Shown here piece after piece: positions 22,561 through 35,445 of a DNA stretch of 64,000 bases. A program made the position numbers and the translations under genes. The notes under the pieces were generated by a model. The model had not been told where the DNA came from. It worked only from the letters and a program-made list of their open reading frames with translations, and ran no database searches. The number at the start of each line of letters is the position of its first letter. Within the stretch, counting starts at the first letter, position 1. This DNA comes from Telmatactis stephensoni (Eukaryota; Cnidaria; Anthozoa; Actiniaria; Isophelliidae): contig JALIZF010001334.1 of assembly GCA_029948255.1 (NCBI GenBank), forward strand, positions 62,001-126,000, read 5' to 3'.

Positions 22561-23425
22561 CTTTGTATTACAGAGTTTTGCAAAGAATCTCTTTCATGGA
22601 TGTTTTTCTTGTTTGACTAGAAACATCTAGATCTTATTAGTTCTCCTGTTATTTGACAGTGATTAATGCCTACTCTGAATCAAGTGATATCACGATTAAC
22701 TACTTTAAGTTCTAGAAGATAAGCTTCTCAAACTCATTAATTATTCATGAGGTAATCAGGCAACCAGGTTTCTCAAATTAATTAGGTCGCATGATGAACT
22801 CTGAAATCCCGGAAAGTCCGCTCTAAAGTACTCTGAAATACTTTCAAAGTCCTTGGACTATGATTTCTAGACTATCCTGGGGTATCAGGACTGGTATTTA
22901 ATTTTATGCATGTGACGTCACGGCAGCCATCTTGGATGAACTTCAACAAAAGATTTCTCATTAGCGTGTATTGTTTGTTCATCCAACATGGCTACCGCTT
23001 CATTGTCTTTGGATTCCCGAAGGTATGCTTGCAACCCAGCAATAACTGGCCAGTAATTAAAACGTTCCAAAGACTACTCACCCTAATTAGGCAATTCAAT
23101 ACTGAAATACACGGCACTGTGCAGAACCAATTAAAGTGTGTTGAAACGGTTTATTGTTTGTTTGTTTGTTTGTTTGAATTGTTTTTGTTTTGTTTTTTTG
23201 TTCACCAACCAATTATGCCCAGTGATCAACCAATAAAATTAAAGGACTTAATTAAAAACACTTTCCTTTCGTCGGATCGATCTCTAAGATATTGTACGAC
23301 ATAGTTGTATTACAACCAGTGGAGTTACTTAAGCAGGTGCTAGCATATGCCTAAAAACTAAAAAGCCTAAAATCTGAAGGATTGAAAGTTGAGTTTTGGA
23401 TGTGTCACGGCAATCGGCGTTAATA

Positions 23426-23640
23426 GTCCCCTTCACAGTTCTCTGCGCCATCTTGAAAGGTAGCCATGCCTTTGCATCAAAGCGAGACGAACGGTAAGCT
23501 TGCAATGAGAGAGATTTGTGAATAATTGTCCAAGGTGTTAAAAAAGGTATCTATCATTGCACGCTCACTGTTCGTCTCGCTTCGATGCAAAGAAACGGCT
23601 ACCTTTCAAGAAGATGGCGCAGGGAACTGTGAAGGGGACT
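23426..23640. repeat. Foldback MITE-like repeat
   Basis: AGTCCCCTTCACAGTTC at the left is mirrored by GAACTGTGAAGGGGACT at the right. The pairing extends through GCGCCATCTTGAAAGGTAGCC and AGCGAGACGAAC, around a central loop of about 80 bp. Confidence 0.9.
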
Positions 23641-24039
23641 TTTAATTTATGGGAACATCTCGTAAAACACTCTTAGACTCTTAGTTCGTTCTCCAAAACT
23701 TTACTATAGAATCTTAGAATCTTTATCAAATTCTGGAGATTTATCTTGGAAGTACAACCTAACTAGCTATTCACAGAGTTTTAAAGAAGTCGTTTAAAAT
23801 TATGCAAGGAGTCTTAAATTTGGGACATGACTTTTTTAAGCGCTTCTTAGTATCTCCACGAAATACAATTTATCTCAGTTAAATGTTTAGAGACGATCAC
23901 GTTCTTTATTTCATTTACTTCTTTATTTTTACTGAGCCAGAGACTTAAAGCTACTTAATCTTTCGCGTCAGATTCTCTTTTCTCTAAAGTGACTCCAAAA
24001 GGTAATTACAGCTACACGGAATGGAAAGAAGTCAAAACA

Positions 24040-24100
24040 AGGGTGTGAGGTCGAACTTCAGAAACTGCCGTGCACTAACCAACTGAGCTGCACTTGCTCC
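24040..24100 (-). repeat. tRNA-like fragment
   Basis: On the minus strand, GCAGCTCAGTTGGTTAGTGC resembles a tRNA box A and GAAGTTCGACCTC a degraded box B. The spacing is short and the ends do not pair into an acceptor stem, so this is a tRNA pseudogene or SINE head rather than a working tRNA. Confidence 0.45.
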
Positions 24101-25220
24101 TGTACTGAAGGGACTTTTTGTACTAGAACTATATATATTTGAAGTGAAAACTATATATGAAAATACAAATGCAAAACTATATGAAATAAAAATTTTGCAC
24201 TGATTCTTGATCTCAAATCGGAAACGAACAATGAAGTTTGCATGATTAGATCAGAGATATCAATCCTAAATTTCGACCATAGCAAGAGCAATACAATAAA
24301 ATTGAAAACGTATGCTTTCGTATTGCTAGCTGTTTGCATAGTTATCAAGCGAAATATTCGTAATTACTTAATTCGATTGAAACGTGCCGTCTGGCTTTAG
24401 GATTCTGGTTTTCTGACCTTTAGAGAAGGTCTTTCTGTCACATACAACCTGGCTTTAAGCACCCTTAAAACGGAGAGCTGGTGAAAAGAGGAAGTAAATA
24501 GTGAACCGTGGGCTTCATGGGGGTCCTTTTTTGCTTATGTCAGTCAGTATATATAGGTTCCTGCTTGTATAGATGAAAAAATTAGTCAGGAAATGAATCT
24601 ATCAAATGAAATTTGGTCAATTTTGTTCAACTCCAAGGGCAAATATATTTGTTCATTACGACTTCAGCACGAATAGATCTGGTCCGGATATGACCGCACT
24701 CCCATATATGGCAAATCAATATGCTTCGCCCAGAAAGCCTGATAGAGGTTTTACTGAGCCCCAATGTCAACATCACCTAACTTCAAATTTCTATGTCACT
24801 GTCTCCAAGAAGACTCATTGCATATATTTCCATAGTTTTCAGCCGAACAAAAACGAATCTGAATAAAAAATAATAGCTTTAGAACGTAGAAGTTTTTTCA
24901 GACCAATCGCATCAGTCGTAAAAGAACGTTATTTGCCAACTTTCAAACGGTTAACGTTTATGACACACTTCAAATATATAAAATCATGTGCAAATATTCT
25001 GGCATGAGCCTGTATTTTTCCAACTATTATAGTTATTTATCAAACTCATTAATAATTCATTAGAAAACACAATGGAAATCACTACCGGAACGTAGATCTT
25101 TATATCGGATAAAGATTTTTGTTCATTTGCATAAACTTGAAGTTGGATTTTCTAAGCCAAAAGTAGTCAAACTTGGAAAATTCTGGTCCAATATGATAAT
25201 TGACAACTAGACGTTTGATA

Positions 25221-25330
25221 AGTAATATAAAGAACTCGAGAGCGTGTTATATCGGGTCTAAAGATCCTCGCCTTCGGCTCGGATCTTTATCCACCGATAT
25301 AACACGCTCTCTCGTTCTTTATACATTACT
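25221..25330. repeat. Foldback repeat with CCTCGCCTTCGGCTCGG loop region
   Basis: The arms AAAGAACTCGAGAGCGTGTT and its inverse pair over about 45 bp. The centre reads AAGATCCTCGCCTTCGGCTC. The palindrome is almost perfect. Confidence 0.9.
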
Positions 25331-26230
25331 TTTAAAGTTTTATGCTATAATTATCATATTTCTTTACAGTTTAACTCTCCTGCAACGCGCCACTGCATGC
25401 CATATCCTTTCACTCTAGCGATATTAAATTGTAAACTATTGCATATTTGACCGCGGCTATTGACTATTCCAGAGAGAGACCACGAAGACGATACGATTAC
25501 ACTTTGGACCCCATGCCCGCTTTAGCTAATATTGATATGAACGTTACGGAATCATGATAGTCGTTGTAATTTTTCTTGGAAACAAAAATAAAAACAATGT
25601 ATTGACGGCGCGAGAAAAAATTGTCAGCGTAACTTTTGCCGGATACATTTTAAATCTAGCTGATTCACGAACTTCAAAGTCAAGTTTACGGCAGTGGGAA
25701 AGAAACATGAAAAACTAATTATAAAAGTATACTAAATCACTCTTTCCTGTAATGCAGTTGTTTTTATTTTGCTTTCTATTAGTATTGATTATATAGCTCC
25801 CATCGTTTAAGTAGTCCTCTCTTCAAGACTACTAAACATTGTCAGCCATGAGCAGATTAGACAAACCAATTCCTTCTTTGTTTGTAAGGCGATTTATGTA
25901 CATAAAAGTCTCATTAACGAAAAGTTGCAAAAACGTGTGAATAAACAAAGTAAGCTCAGTGAAAATATCAGATGCCTGTATATATATTTTCTTAGGTCAC
26001 AAAATTTTGGTTTAATTTCTTCCATTGCTAAAATGTATCAAATGTAGAGGACCCTTCTGCTAATTTTTGCTCACCCACAATCATCTGCTTCATCTGTAAC
26101 TAACCATAGATGAGCCTGAATATTTAATAAGCCTATTGTTTAAACATTTGAAGGATAACAAATTAATTGATACAATTTCTTCCTTTTTCGTTGGTATCTA
26201 GAATATCATCATATCTCAAGTAACAGTTAG

Positions 26231-26376
26231 CTAGAGTACAAACACTAAACCGTACAACATCAATAGAACTAAATAGTGCTGAATTATGCTAATTCTATTG
26301 TTTTCTATTGTTTAATTAGTGCTATTTAGTACTAAATAGTGCAAAGTATTGCACACTTTTAATGTTTGTACTCTAA
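26231..26376. mobile_element. MITE with CTAGAGTACAAACA termini at the left edge of the gene array
   Basis: The left end CTAGAGTACAAACACTAAA is mirrored by TTTAATGTTTGTACTCTAA at the right. The centre holds ACTAAATAGTGCTGAATTATG and its partial inverse. Shortened copies of the centre occur at every junction of the downstream array (about 29970, 33207, 36590, 39990 and 43915). This is the only copy there that keeps both ends. Confidence 0.8.
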
Positions 26377-26810
26377 TAACAAGTTTGATATAGAATTTAC
26401 TTTATGTCCTTCAATTAATAATTACTGATGGTCGACTTTATATTTGCATTCATTTTGATACACTCAAGTTGAACCTTCCACAAAATTTACAAAGAAAAAT
26501 AAAAGAGTTTTAGTCTCAAAATATCGATATGAAATATATTTCCGACCACCGCTGGAGGGAACGTCAACAATAAATTACCTTTAGAGCAGAAAAACTTGCG
26601 TTTTTCAAAAGGTTTTCCGAACGGCTTTCATCGTTTTAAGGTTATGTAAAACATGGGGTTTATGGTTGCATAGTAGAAATTCTAGTTTAGTTAAGAGGGA
26701 TTTGAAAAAGTGAAACAATTTAAAATGAGATATTTGCGTCAAGCTGTCCTCTCGTGATGGAATACGTGGTGCGCTTTTTGACATGCTTAATATGGACCAA
26801 CTTTATGTAA

Positions 26811-26818
26811 ATAAAAGG
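26811..26818 (+). promoter_or_regulatory. TATA-like box shared by the five array genes
   Basis: ATAAAAGG lies 79-86 bases before the start codon in every unit (26811, 30440, 33674, 37063 and 40465). It sits within a conserved block that includes GTCATTGATGATCTCTTAAA. Position and conservation fit a core promoter, but no transcript evidence is available here. Confidence 0.4.
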
Positions 26819-26896
26819 TCATTGATGATCTCTTAAAGTGCTATTTATTTATCAGCCACTTAAAGTAAAGATATTTACAGCTAAACGACTTCAAAC

Positions 26897-28714
26897 ATGC
26901 AGCACCCTACCAACCTTGAATTCAAATCTCTTGATGTTTCCTTCGTCACTTTCATTCTCACTCACCTTTTTGTGCTATTTCGAGACGTTACTTGCTCGCC
27001 TGATTCCAGATCATCTTATTTTCAAATACAGCCTTACTCCTTCGTACAAGGAGAAGAGATATCATCAACCAAAGTCGTTGATACCTTCAGTTGTCATATT
27101 CTATGTCTTCGTGAACCGAGATGCTCTTCGCTTAACTTTGAACGAAATCCAGATGAAAATGGTCGTCACCTTTGTATGATATCCAACTCACTTGTAGTTT
27201 ATGGTCAGTCAGTTGGGAATGTACTGCCGTCTGATGAATTTGACATTTATTTCGTCCCCGCAGGTGAGATTTGAATATGTTACACCGAAATGAATACGTT
27301 TATATTGCGCGAAACCTGCAAACAGACAGGTCGCTTTTTTATATAGAGTGTCTGGTTTCCGTACCTTCTGTACGGTCGACATGATCTGCAATCAAATGTA
27401 CGACAAGCGTCTTGAGTGATTTGAAGCGTAGTATAACATGGTTCAATTTGCAGCAAGGCTTGCTGATATCGTAGTTAGTAGAATTTAGTGAAAATAATAG
27501 ATATCGTAGAAAGAGATATAACATTTTAGACCGTTTTTCAAGGATGCGCGCGCAGCTCAAATTCCGTCGAAGGCTTGCTTTGAACCCAATTTAATACTGA
27601 ACCATCCAAAATAAGAATAATTTTTCATTGTGAACGACAAAATTGTTTTAGTTCTAAAAACTCTAAAACTTTAAACTTCAAATATTTCAAAAATATTTTT
27701 TCTTGGCCCGACAACGGTCCGTCATTTAAGCAGCGTGCTCACTGCTTCCTTTTTCAGTTTACTTCGAGATTTCTTGTCACGCAATCCTTTCAACAGGTTT
27801 TAACGAGAATATCATTTGAAATTACCAGTATATGTTATAAAGTTTGATGTCCTTTTCAGTGCTGAAGTCATGTACTCACGCCAAGTCGTTTGGCTACCAT
27901 GAAAGCAAGCACTACTTCATTGATCCTGATGGATTGGGAGGCGAAGCGCGGCCATTTCGCGTCTTCTGTGACATGACCAGTCACAATGGTATTGGCGTGA
28001 CAGTTGTTAGTCACAACAGTGAAGCCCGCACAATGGTGTCCGGTTGTGAGTCTGATGGATGCTATAGGCGTGACGTAGTTTATGATGGAATATCTAGTGA
28101 TCTCAATCAACTTCGAGTACTGATTAACATCTCCTTCCATTGTGAACAATTTGTCAAGTACGAATGTCTAAATTCACCCATATGGAGTAAGTCCAGCATT
28201 TTTCGCCAGTACTAGTTTTCTTTAATATTGCAAAAATTACTTCAGTTTTTTCTTTGCAATCAATAGATTTTTCTATCGCATGGCTTGTGTCACGTGATGG
28301 GCGTCACATGAAGAACTTAGCCATAAGTCATTATCAAGCAATGCAAATATAATTCGAGTTCTTTTTTATTTGCATTGCTTGATAATGACTTATCGGCTAA
28401 GTCGAAACGTTATTGCGTCTCTAGGGTAAACAGCATAAAAAGTACTTCATATTTTTTTATCAATAGCTTTTTCTGTCGCATGGCTTGTGTCACGTGATGG
28501 ACGTCACATGAAGTACTGGGGTGGTGCACCGCGTGACAGTGGGGTGTGCGCATGTGGCGTGACGGATAGCTGTGCCAATAAACTGAAGTGTAACTGTGAC
28601 GCTAATGATGAAGTTTGGCGTGAAGATTCTGGCTTACTGACCTACAAAGAAGATCTTCCTATCATCTCCTTAAGGTTTGAATGTGACCCACTGACTGATA
28701 AGAAATATTTCTAG
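26897..28714 (+). CDS. Secreted PAN + CNTNAP-like fibrinogen protein, array copy 1
   Basis: Exons 26897-27263, 27860-28186 and 28467-28714 (942 nt, 313 aa), GT-AG introns, both phase 1. Residues 14-28 are a hydrophobic signal core. A PAN/apple-like domain follows (Cys66, 70, 76, 93). Exon 2 begins a fibrinogen-type domain of the kind found in contactin-associated proteins (YFIDPDGLGG, FRVFCDMTS). Exon 3 completes it with YWGGAPRDSG, CACGVTDSC, CNCD and GLLTYKEDLP. The family motif runs across the exon 2-3 junction without a break. The product is probably secreted and extracellular; its ligand is unknown. Odd feature: intron 2 contains a second copy of the exon 3 start (28267-28311) next to a hairpin insertion. 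Splicing to it would add 28 codons of altered sequence and a stop at 28350-28352. Confidence 0.88.
28267..28311 (+). pseudogene. Duplicated 5' fragment of exon 3 in intron 2 of copy 1
   Basis: After an acceptor CAATAG identical in context to the real one, 45 bases repeat the start of exon 3 (AWLVSRDGRHMK). The sequence then breaks off at the hairpin insertion. Its first bases, ATTTTTC, resemble exon 3 of copy 5 (ATTTTAC) more than the CTTTTTC of copies 1-4. Confidence 0.85.
28312..28440. mobile_element. Hairpin insertion in intron 2 of copy 1
   Basis: About 34-bp arms (CTTAGCC to TCAAGCAATGCAAAT and the inverse) surround a short AT-rich loop. They are followed by TCGAAACGTTATTGCGTCTC and GGGTAAACAGCAT. 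The same element, with its left arm shortened, lies in intron 2 of copy 5 at about 42311-42420. Copies 2-4 lack it. Confidence 0.85.
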
Positions 28715-29965
28715 GAGAGACATTGTAAATGAAGTAACATGGCTGCTACTCTTCCTTCTAGTTGTTACTGTTGCTCTTGATAAAGTCGTTTTTGTTGATT
28801 TTTTCATGTTTTCCTATTTTAGATATTTTCTTCTTGTTCATCTTTTTGCTTGTTATTGCTGTTATTCTCCTGTCGTCTTTCTTCTTTTTCTTAGTTTAGT
28901 TTAGTTTCATAGCTTTCTCTTCCAATGAAGGCAGGGAAACCACAACTGCTGTCACCAATTACTGTGGACCCTGTAGTGTAGTAGGACAGACCACACACAC
29001 TGGCAACTTCATGGCCTACTACTCTCCCTGAATAATGGTGTGGGTTCTTTAAGGTCCCTGTAATGCAAGTAGTGAAGTAAGGAGCGATGGGGTCTATGAT
29101 TTAACGTCTTTATCCGAGAATTCTTCCTCCTCCTCCTCTTGTTCGTCGTCGTCGTCTTCTTTTCTCTCTTGTTGTTCGTCTTCTTCTCATTGTTCAGTGT
29201 ACGTCTTCTTCCTCGTACCTGTTCGTCTTCTTGTTCTTCTCAGGCGGTCTGATAAAGGGAGGGGTACAGGGGTTGCGCACCCACTCCTTGGACGACTTTG
29301 AGTCCTTTTTTCTCTCTCAATATTTTTCCAAAATATCCTCTCAGCAGTTTCCAAATTATATAATGGTGCGCCCCCTCCTGAACATAACCCTGGATCCGCC
29401 CCTGTTCTCGTTCTTCGTGCTTGTAGCTGTTGTTGTTGGTCTTCTCTTCCTCCTTCTTCATCATTCATCATTTCGTTTTTCGATTTCTTTGTAGATTTGG
29501 TGATGTAACACCCGCTCAAGATGAGCTTGGTTATCACACGCTTGGAAAACTAAGATGTTACGGGTGAGGATATTGATCCGGTGCACCTGGTGGACCCCCT
29601 GAATGGTTCATAACCAGCTCCTTAACTCAACGTTGACTACGTTAAATTGGGTCGGTTGAAATTAGAAAACATTTTGAAAGTCTGTTAACGAACTGATATT
29701 GTCAATATTAATTCTTTCGCGATAGCTTCGGTAGGAACTAACGAAAGAATACTGAGTTAAAGCCATTTACTGTTTTGCATCAGGAGACCAAAATAGTCGT
29801 AATAATAATCATCAAAGTGTAATTTAATAATTGTATGTAGCATGCAGTAGCAGCAGCAGCAAAGTCGTAGTAGAGTAGGAATTAATGTAAAATGTACAAT
29901 GATATTAAAGAAGTTCGTGCTAAGTAGTATACAGTGATTTTAGTTCACTCGTGATTTGTACGCAG
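28715..29965 (+). repeat. 3' flank of unit 1 (repeated in all units)
   Basis: No further exon seen. Each unit's 3' flank holds, in order: a TTCTT-rich stretch, a segment with ACCACACACACYGGCAACTTCATGG, a TCC/TCG-rich microsatellite whose frames read as poly-Ser, a MITE piece ending CTGGATCCGCCCCTG (here 29250-29404), a conserved GGTTATCACACGCTTGG block, and an (AGC)n microsatellite. The (AGC)n is shortest in units 4 and 5 and longest in unit 3. Corresponding flanks are about 31963-33200, 35446-36585, 38832-39985 and 42701-43910. Confidence 0.8.
29250..29404. mobile_element. MITE piece of the CAGGGGCGGAT family in the unit 1 flank
   Basis: Shares TTTGAGTCC, CTCAATATTTTTCCAAAAT, a CCCCCTCCTGAA block and the right end CTGGATCCGCCCCTG with the element at 1052-1247. 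The left terminus is diverged. Equivalent pieces lie near 32482-32642, 35866-36021, 39280-39436 and 43210-43370, so the element was present before the array expanded. Confidence 0.75.
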
Positions 29966-30525
29966 AACAAATAGTACTAAATAGTGCTGAATTATGCAAA
30001 TTCTTTTGTTTTTTGTTTAATTAGTGCTATTTAGTACTAAATAGTGCAAAGTATTGATGGTCGACTTCCTACTTGCATTCAATTTGATGCTCAAGTTCAA
30101 CATTCCATTGAATTTGAAAATAAAAATAAAAGAGTTTTAGTTTCAAAATATCGATATGAAATATATTTCCGACCACCGCTGGAGGGAACGTCAACAATAA
30201 ATTACCTTTTGAGCAGAACGACTTACGTTTTTCTAAAGCGGGTTTTCCGAACGGCTTTCATCGTTTTAAGGTTATGTAAAACATTGGGTTTATGGTTGCA
30301 TAGTAGAAATTCTAGTTTAGTTAAGAGGGATTTTAAAAAGTGAAATAATCTAAAATGAGATATTTGCGTCAAGCTGTCCTCTTGTGATGAATACGTGGTG
30401 CGCTTTTTGACATGCTTAATATGGACCAACTTTATGTAAATAAAAGGTCATTGATGATCTCTTAAAGTGCTATTTATTTATCAGCCACTTGAAGTAAAGA
30501 TATTTACAGCTAAACGACTTCAAAC

Positions 30526-31962
30526 ATGCAGCACCCTACCAACCTTGAATTCAAATCTCTTGATGTTTCTTTCGTCGCTTTCATTCTCACTCACCTTTTT
30601 GTGCTATTTCGAGACGTTGCTTGCTCGCCTGATTCCAGATCATCTTATTTTCAAATACAGCCTTACTCCTTCGTACAAGGAGAAGAGATAACATCAGCCA
30701 AAGTCGTTGATACCTTCAGTTGTCATATTCTATGTCTTCGTGAACCGAGATGCACTTCCCTTAACTTTGAACGAAATCCAGATGAAAATGGTCGTCATCT
30801 TTGTATGATATCCAACTCACTTGTAGTTTATGGTCAGTTTGGGAATGTACTGCCGTCTGATGAATTTGACATTTATTTCGTCCCCGCAGGTGAGACTTAT
30901 GCTACATCGAAACGAATACGTTTTGCAATTGTACTGCGCAAAACATACAAACAGACAGATCGCTTTTTTATATAGAGTGTCTGGTTTCCGTACGATCTGT
31001 ACGGTCGACGACATGATCTGCAATCAAATTTACGACAAGCGTCTTGCGTGAATCAAGTTTGTAGCAAGGCTTGCTGATATTATAGTAGAATTTAGTGGAA
31101 ATAATAGATATCGTAGAAAGAGATATAATATTTTAGACCGTTTTTCAAGGATGGGCGCGCAGCTCAAATATACCATCGAAGGCTTGCTTTGAACCCAATT
31201 TTAATACTTCATCATCCAAAATAAGCATAAGTTTTCTTTTCACGCAATCCTTTCAACAGAATCTAACGAGAATATCATTTGAAATTATCAGTATATGTTG
31301 TAAAGTTTGATGTCCTTTTCAGTGTTGAAGTCATGTACTCACGCCAAGTCGTTTGGCTACCATGAAAGCAAGCACTACTTCATTGATCCTGATGGACTGG
31401 GAGGCGAAGCGCAGCCATTTCGCGTCTTCTGTGACATGACCAGTCACAATGGTATTGGCGTAACAGTTGTTAGTCACAACAGTGAAGCTCGCACAATGGT
31501 GTCCGGTTGTGAGTCTGATGGATGCTATAGGCGTGACGTAGTTTATGATGGAATATCTAGTGATCTCAATCAACTTCGAGCACTGATTAACATCTCCTTC
31601 AATTGTGAACAATTTGTCAAGTACGAATGTCTAAATTCACCCATAAGTAAGTTAAGCATTTTTGCCAGTTTTCTTATTACAAAAAGTACTTCATAATATT
31701 ATTTTAATCAATAGCTTTTTCTGTCGCATGGCTTGTGTCACGTGATGGACGTCACATGAAGTACTGGGGTGGTGCACCACGTGACAGTGGGATGTGCGCA
31801 TGTGGCGTGACGGATAGCTGTGCCAATAAACTGAAGTGTAACTGTGACGTTGATGATAAAGTTTGGCGTGAAGATTCTGGCTTACTGACCTACAAAGAAG
31901 ATCTTCCTATCATCTCCTTAAGGTTTGAATGTGACCTACTGACTGATAAGAAATATTTCTAG
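30526..31962 (+). CDS. Secreted PAN + CNTNAP-like fibrinogen protein, array copy 2
   Basis: Exons 30526-30889, 31323-31646 and 31715-31962 (936 nt, 311 aa), the same phases and domains as copy 1. It differs by one residue lost after YGQ in exon 1 and by loss of one codon (the Trp of PIW) at the end of exon 2, where the donor becomes CATAA/GTAAGT without breaking the frame. Intron 2 is only 68 bp, the shortest of the five. Intron 1 is also shortened, lacking a block present in copies 1, 3, 4 and 5. Stop TAG as in copies 1 and 5. Confidence 0.88.
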
Positions 31963-33759
31963 GAGAGACATTGTAAATGAAATAACATGGGTTGCGGACT
32001 CTTTCTTCTAGTTGTTACTGTTGCTCTTGATAAAGACGTTTTTGTTGATATTTTTTCATGTTCTCCTATTTTAGATATTGTCTTCTTGTTAATCTTTTTT
32101 GCTTGTTACTGTTATTCTCCTGTCGTCTTTCTTCTTTTTCTTAGTTTAGTTTAGCTTCTTAGCTTTTCCTTCCAATGAAGGCAGGGAAACCACAACTGCT
32201 GTCACCAATTACTGTGGGCCCTGTAGTGTTATAGGACAGATCACACACACCGGCAACTTCATGGCCTACTACTCTCCCCGAATAGTGGTGTGGGTTCTTT
32301 TAGTTCCCTGTAATGCAAGTGGTGACGTGTGGAGAGATGGGGTCTATGCTTTAACGTCTTTATCCGAGAGTTCTTCCTTTTCATCTTGTTCGTCGTCGTC
32401 TTCTTTTCTCTCTTGTTCTTGGTCTTCTTTCCATTGTTGTGCGTCTTCTTCCTCGTACCTGTTCGTATTTTTGTTCTTCTCAAGGTCTGATTTAGGGGAG
32501 GGGCGCAGGGGGTGCACACCCACGCCTAAGACGATTTTGAGTCCTTTTTTTTCTCTCAATATTTTTTCAAAATATCCTCTCGGCAGTTTCCAATTTATAT
32601 GATGGTGCGTCCCCTCCTGAACATAACCCTGGATCCGCCCCTGCTCTCGTTCTTCGTGCTTGTAGTTGTTGTTGTTGGTCTTCTCTTCCTCCTTCTTCGT
32701 CATTCATAATTCTGTTTTTCGATTTCTTTGTAGATTTGGTGATGTAACACCCTCTCAAGATGAGCTTGGTTATCACACGCTTGGAAAACTAAGATGTTAC
32801 GGGTGAGGATATTGATCCGGTGCACCTGGTGGACCCCCTGAATGGTTCATAACCAACTCCTTAACTCAACGTTGACTACGTTAAATTGGGTCGGTTGAAA
32901 TTATAACATTTTGAAAGTGTGTTCACAAATTGATATTGTCGATATTAATTCTTTCGCGATAGCTTCGGTAGGAACTAACGAAAGAACAGTTAAAGCCATT
33001 TACTGTTTTGCATCAGGAGACTAAAATAGTCGTAATGATAATCATCAAAGTGTAATTTAATGATTGTATGTAGCATGCAGTAGCAGCAGCAGCAGCAGCA
33101 AAGTCGTAGTAGAGTAGAAATTAATGTAAATGTACAATGATATTAAAGAAGTTCGTGCTATAGTAGTATACAGTGATTTTAGTTCACTCGTGATTTGTAC
33201 GCAGAACAAATAGTACTAAATAGTGCTGAATTATGCAAATTCTTTTGTTTTCTGTTGTTTATAATTGGTGCTATTTACTACTAGATAATGCAAAGTATTG
33301 ATGGTCGACTTCCTACTTGCATTCAATTTGATGCTCAAGTTCAACATTCCATTGAATTTGCAAATAAAAATAAAAGAGTTTTAGTTTCAAAATATCCATA
33401 TGAAATATATTTCCGACCACCGCTGGAGGGAACGTCAACAATAAATCATCTTTAGAGCAGAACAACTTAGGTTTTTCTAAAGCGGGTTTTCACCGTTTTA
33501 AGGTTATGTAAAACATTGGCATTATGGTTGCATAGTAGAACGTTCTAGTTTAGTTAAGAGGGATTTGAAAAAGTGAAATATTCTAAAATGAGATATTTGC
33601 GTCAAGCTGTCCTCTTGTGATGGAATACGTGGTGCGCTTTTTGACATGCTTAATATGGACCAACTTTATGTAAATAAAAGGTCATTGATGATCTCTTAAA
33701 GTGCTATTTATTTATCAGCCACTTAAAGTAAAGATACTTAGAGCTAAACGACTTCAAAC

Positions 33760-35445
33760 ATGCAGCACCCTACCAACCTTGAATTCAAATCTCTTGATGT
33801 TTCCTTCGTCGCTTTCATTCTCACTCACCTTTTTGTGCTATTTCGAGACGTTACTTGCTCGCCTGATTCCAGATCATCTTATTTTCAAATACAGCCTTAC
33901 TCCTTCGTACAAGGAGAAGAGATAACATCAGCCAAAGTCGTTGATACCTTCAGTTGTCATATTCTATGTCTTCGTGAACCGAGATGCACTTCCCTTAACT
34001 TTGAACGAAATCCAGATGAAAATGGTCGTCACCTTTGTATGATATCCAACTCACTTGTAGTTTATGGTCAGTTTGGGAATGTACTGCCGTCTGATGAATT
34101 TGACATTTATTTCGTCCCCGCAGGTGAGATTTGAATATGTTACACCGAAATGAATACGTTTATATTGCGCGAAACCTGCAAACAGACAGGTCGCTTTTTT
34201 ATATAGAGTGTCTGGTTTCCGTACCTTCTGTACGGTCGACGACATGATCTGCAATCAAATGTACGACAAGCGTCTTGAGTGATTTGAAGCGTAGTATAAC
34301 ATGGTTCAATTTGCAGCAAGGCTCGCTGATATCGTAGTTAGTAGAATTTAGTGAAAATAATAGATATCGTAGAAAGAGATATAATATTTTAGACCGTTTT
34401 TCAAGGATGCGCGCGCAGCTCAAATTCCGTCGAAGGCTTGCTTTGAACCCAATTTTAATACTTCACCATCCAAAATAAGCATATTTTTTCATTGTGAACG
34501 ACAAAATTGTTTTAGTTCTAAAAACTCTAAAACTTTAAACTTCAAATATTTCAAAAACATTTTTTCTTGGCCCGACAACGGTCCGTCATTTAAGCAGCGG
34601 CGTGCTCATTGCTTCTTTTCTTTTGCTTCAAGATTTCTTGTCACGCAATCCTTTCAACAGGTTTTAACGAGAATATCATTTGAAATTATCAGTATATGTT
34701 ATAAAGTTTGATGTCCTTTTCAGTGCTGAAGTCATGTACTCACGCCAAGTCGTTTGGCTACCATGAAAGCAAGCACTACTTCATTGATCCTGATGGACTG
34801 GGAGGCGAAGCGCAGCCATTTCGCGTCTTCTGTGACATGACCAGTCACAATGGTATTGGCGTGACAGTTGTTAGTCACAACAGTGAAGCCCGCACAAAGG
34901 TGTCCGGTTGTGAGTCTGATGGATGCTATAGGCGTGACGTGGTTTATGATGGAATATCTAGTGATCTCAATCAACTTCGAGCACTGATTAACATCTCCTT
35001 CAATTGTGAACAATTTGTCAAGTACGAATGTCTAAATACACCCATATGGAGTAAGTCAAGCATTTTTCGCCAGTACTAATTTTCTTATTGCAAAAATTAC
35101 TTCATTTTTTCTTTGCAATCAATAGCTTTTTCTGTCGCATGGCTTGTGTCACGTGATGGACGTCACATGAAGTACTGGGGTGGTGCACCGCGTGACAGTG
35201 GGATGTGCACATGTGGCGTGACGGATAGCTGTGCCAATAAATTGAAGTGTAACTGTGACGCTAATGATGACGTTTGGCGTGAAGATTCTGGCTTACTGAC
35301 CTACAAAGAAGACCTTCCTATCATCTCCTTAAGGTTTGAATGTGACCTACTGACTGATAAGAAATATTTTAATTTTAGGAGAGACGTAAATGAACTGAGA
35401 AACATGGCTGCTACTCTTCCTTCTAGTTGTTACTGTTGCTCTTGA
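33760..35445 (+). CDS. Secreted PAN + CNTNAP-like fibrinogen protein, array copy 3 (extended C-terminus)
   Basis: Exons 33760-34123, 34724-35050 and 35126-35445 (1011 nt, 336 aa). Signal peptide, PAN and fibrinogen-type domains are as in copy 1. The usual stop (TTCTAG after KKY) is replaced by TTTTAATTTTAG. The frame therefore reads on for 24 residues, including NFRRDVNELRN and a Cys-containing end SSCYCCS, to a TGA. Copy 4 shares this change. The domain is CTCG rather than CACG in exon 3. Apart from the tail, nothing suggests loss of function. Confidence 0.87.

Larger units (their letters stand above)
20641..26230. other. No gene found; foldback repeats
   Basis: No exon with recognisable protein similarity on either strand. 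The separately listed features here are an AATAAA plus hairpin at 21.8 kb, foldbacks at 22.4, 23.5 and 25.2 kb, and a tRNA-like piece at 24.05 kb. A short (TTTG)n run lies at about 23152-23176. Confidence 0.55.
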
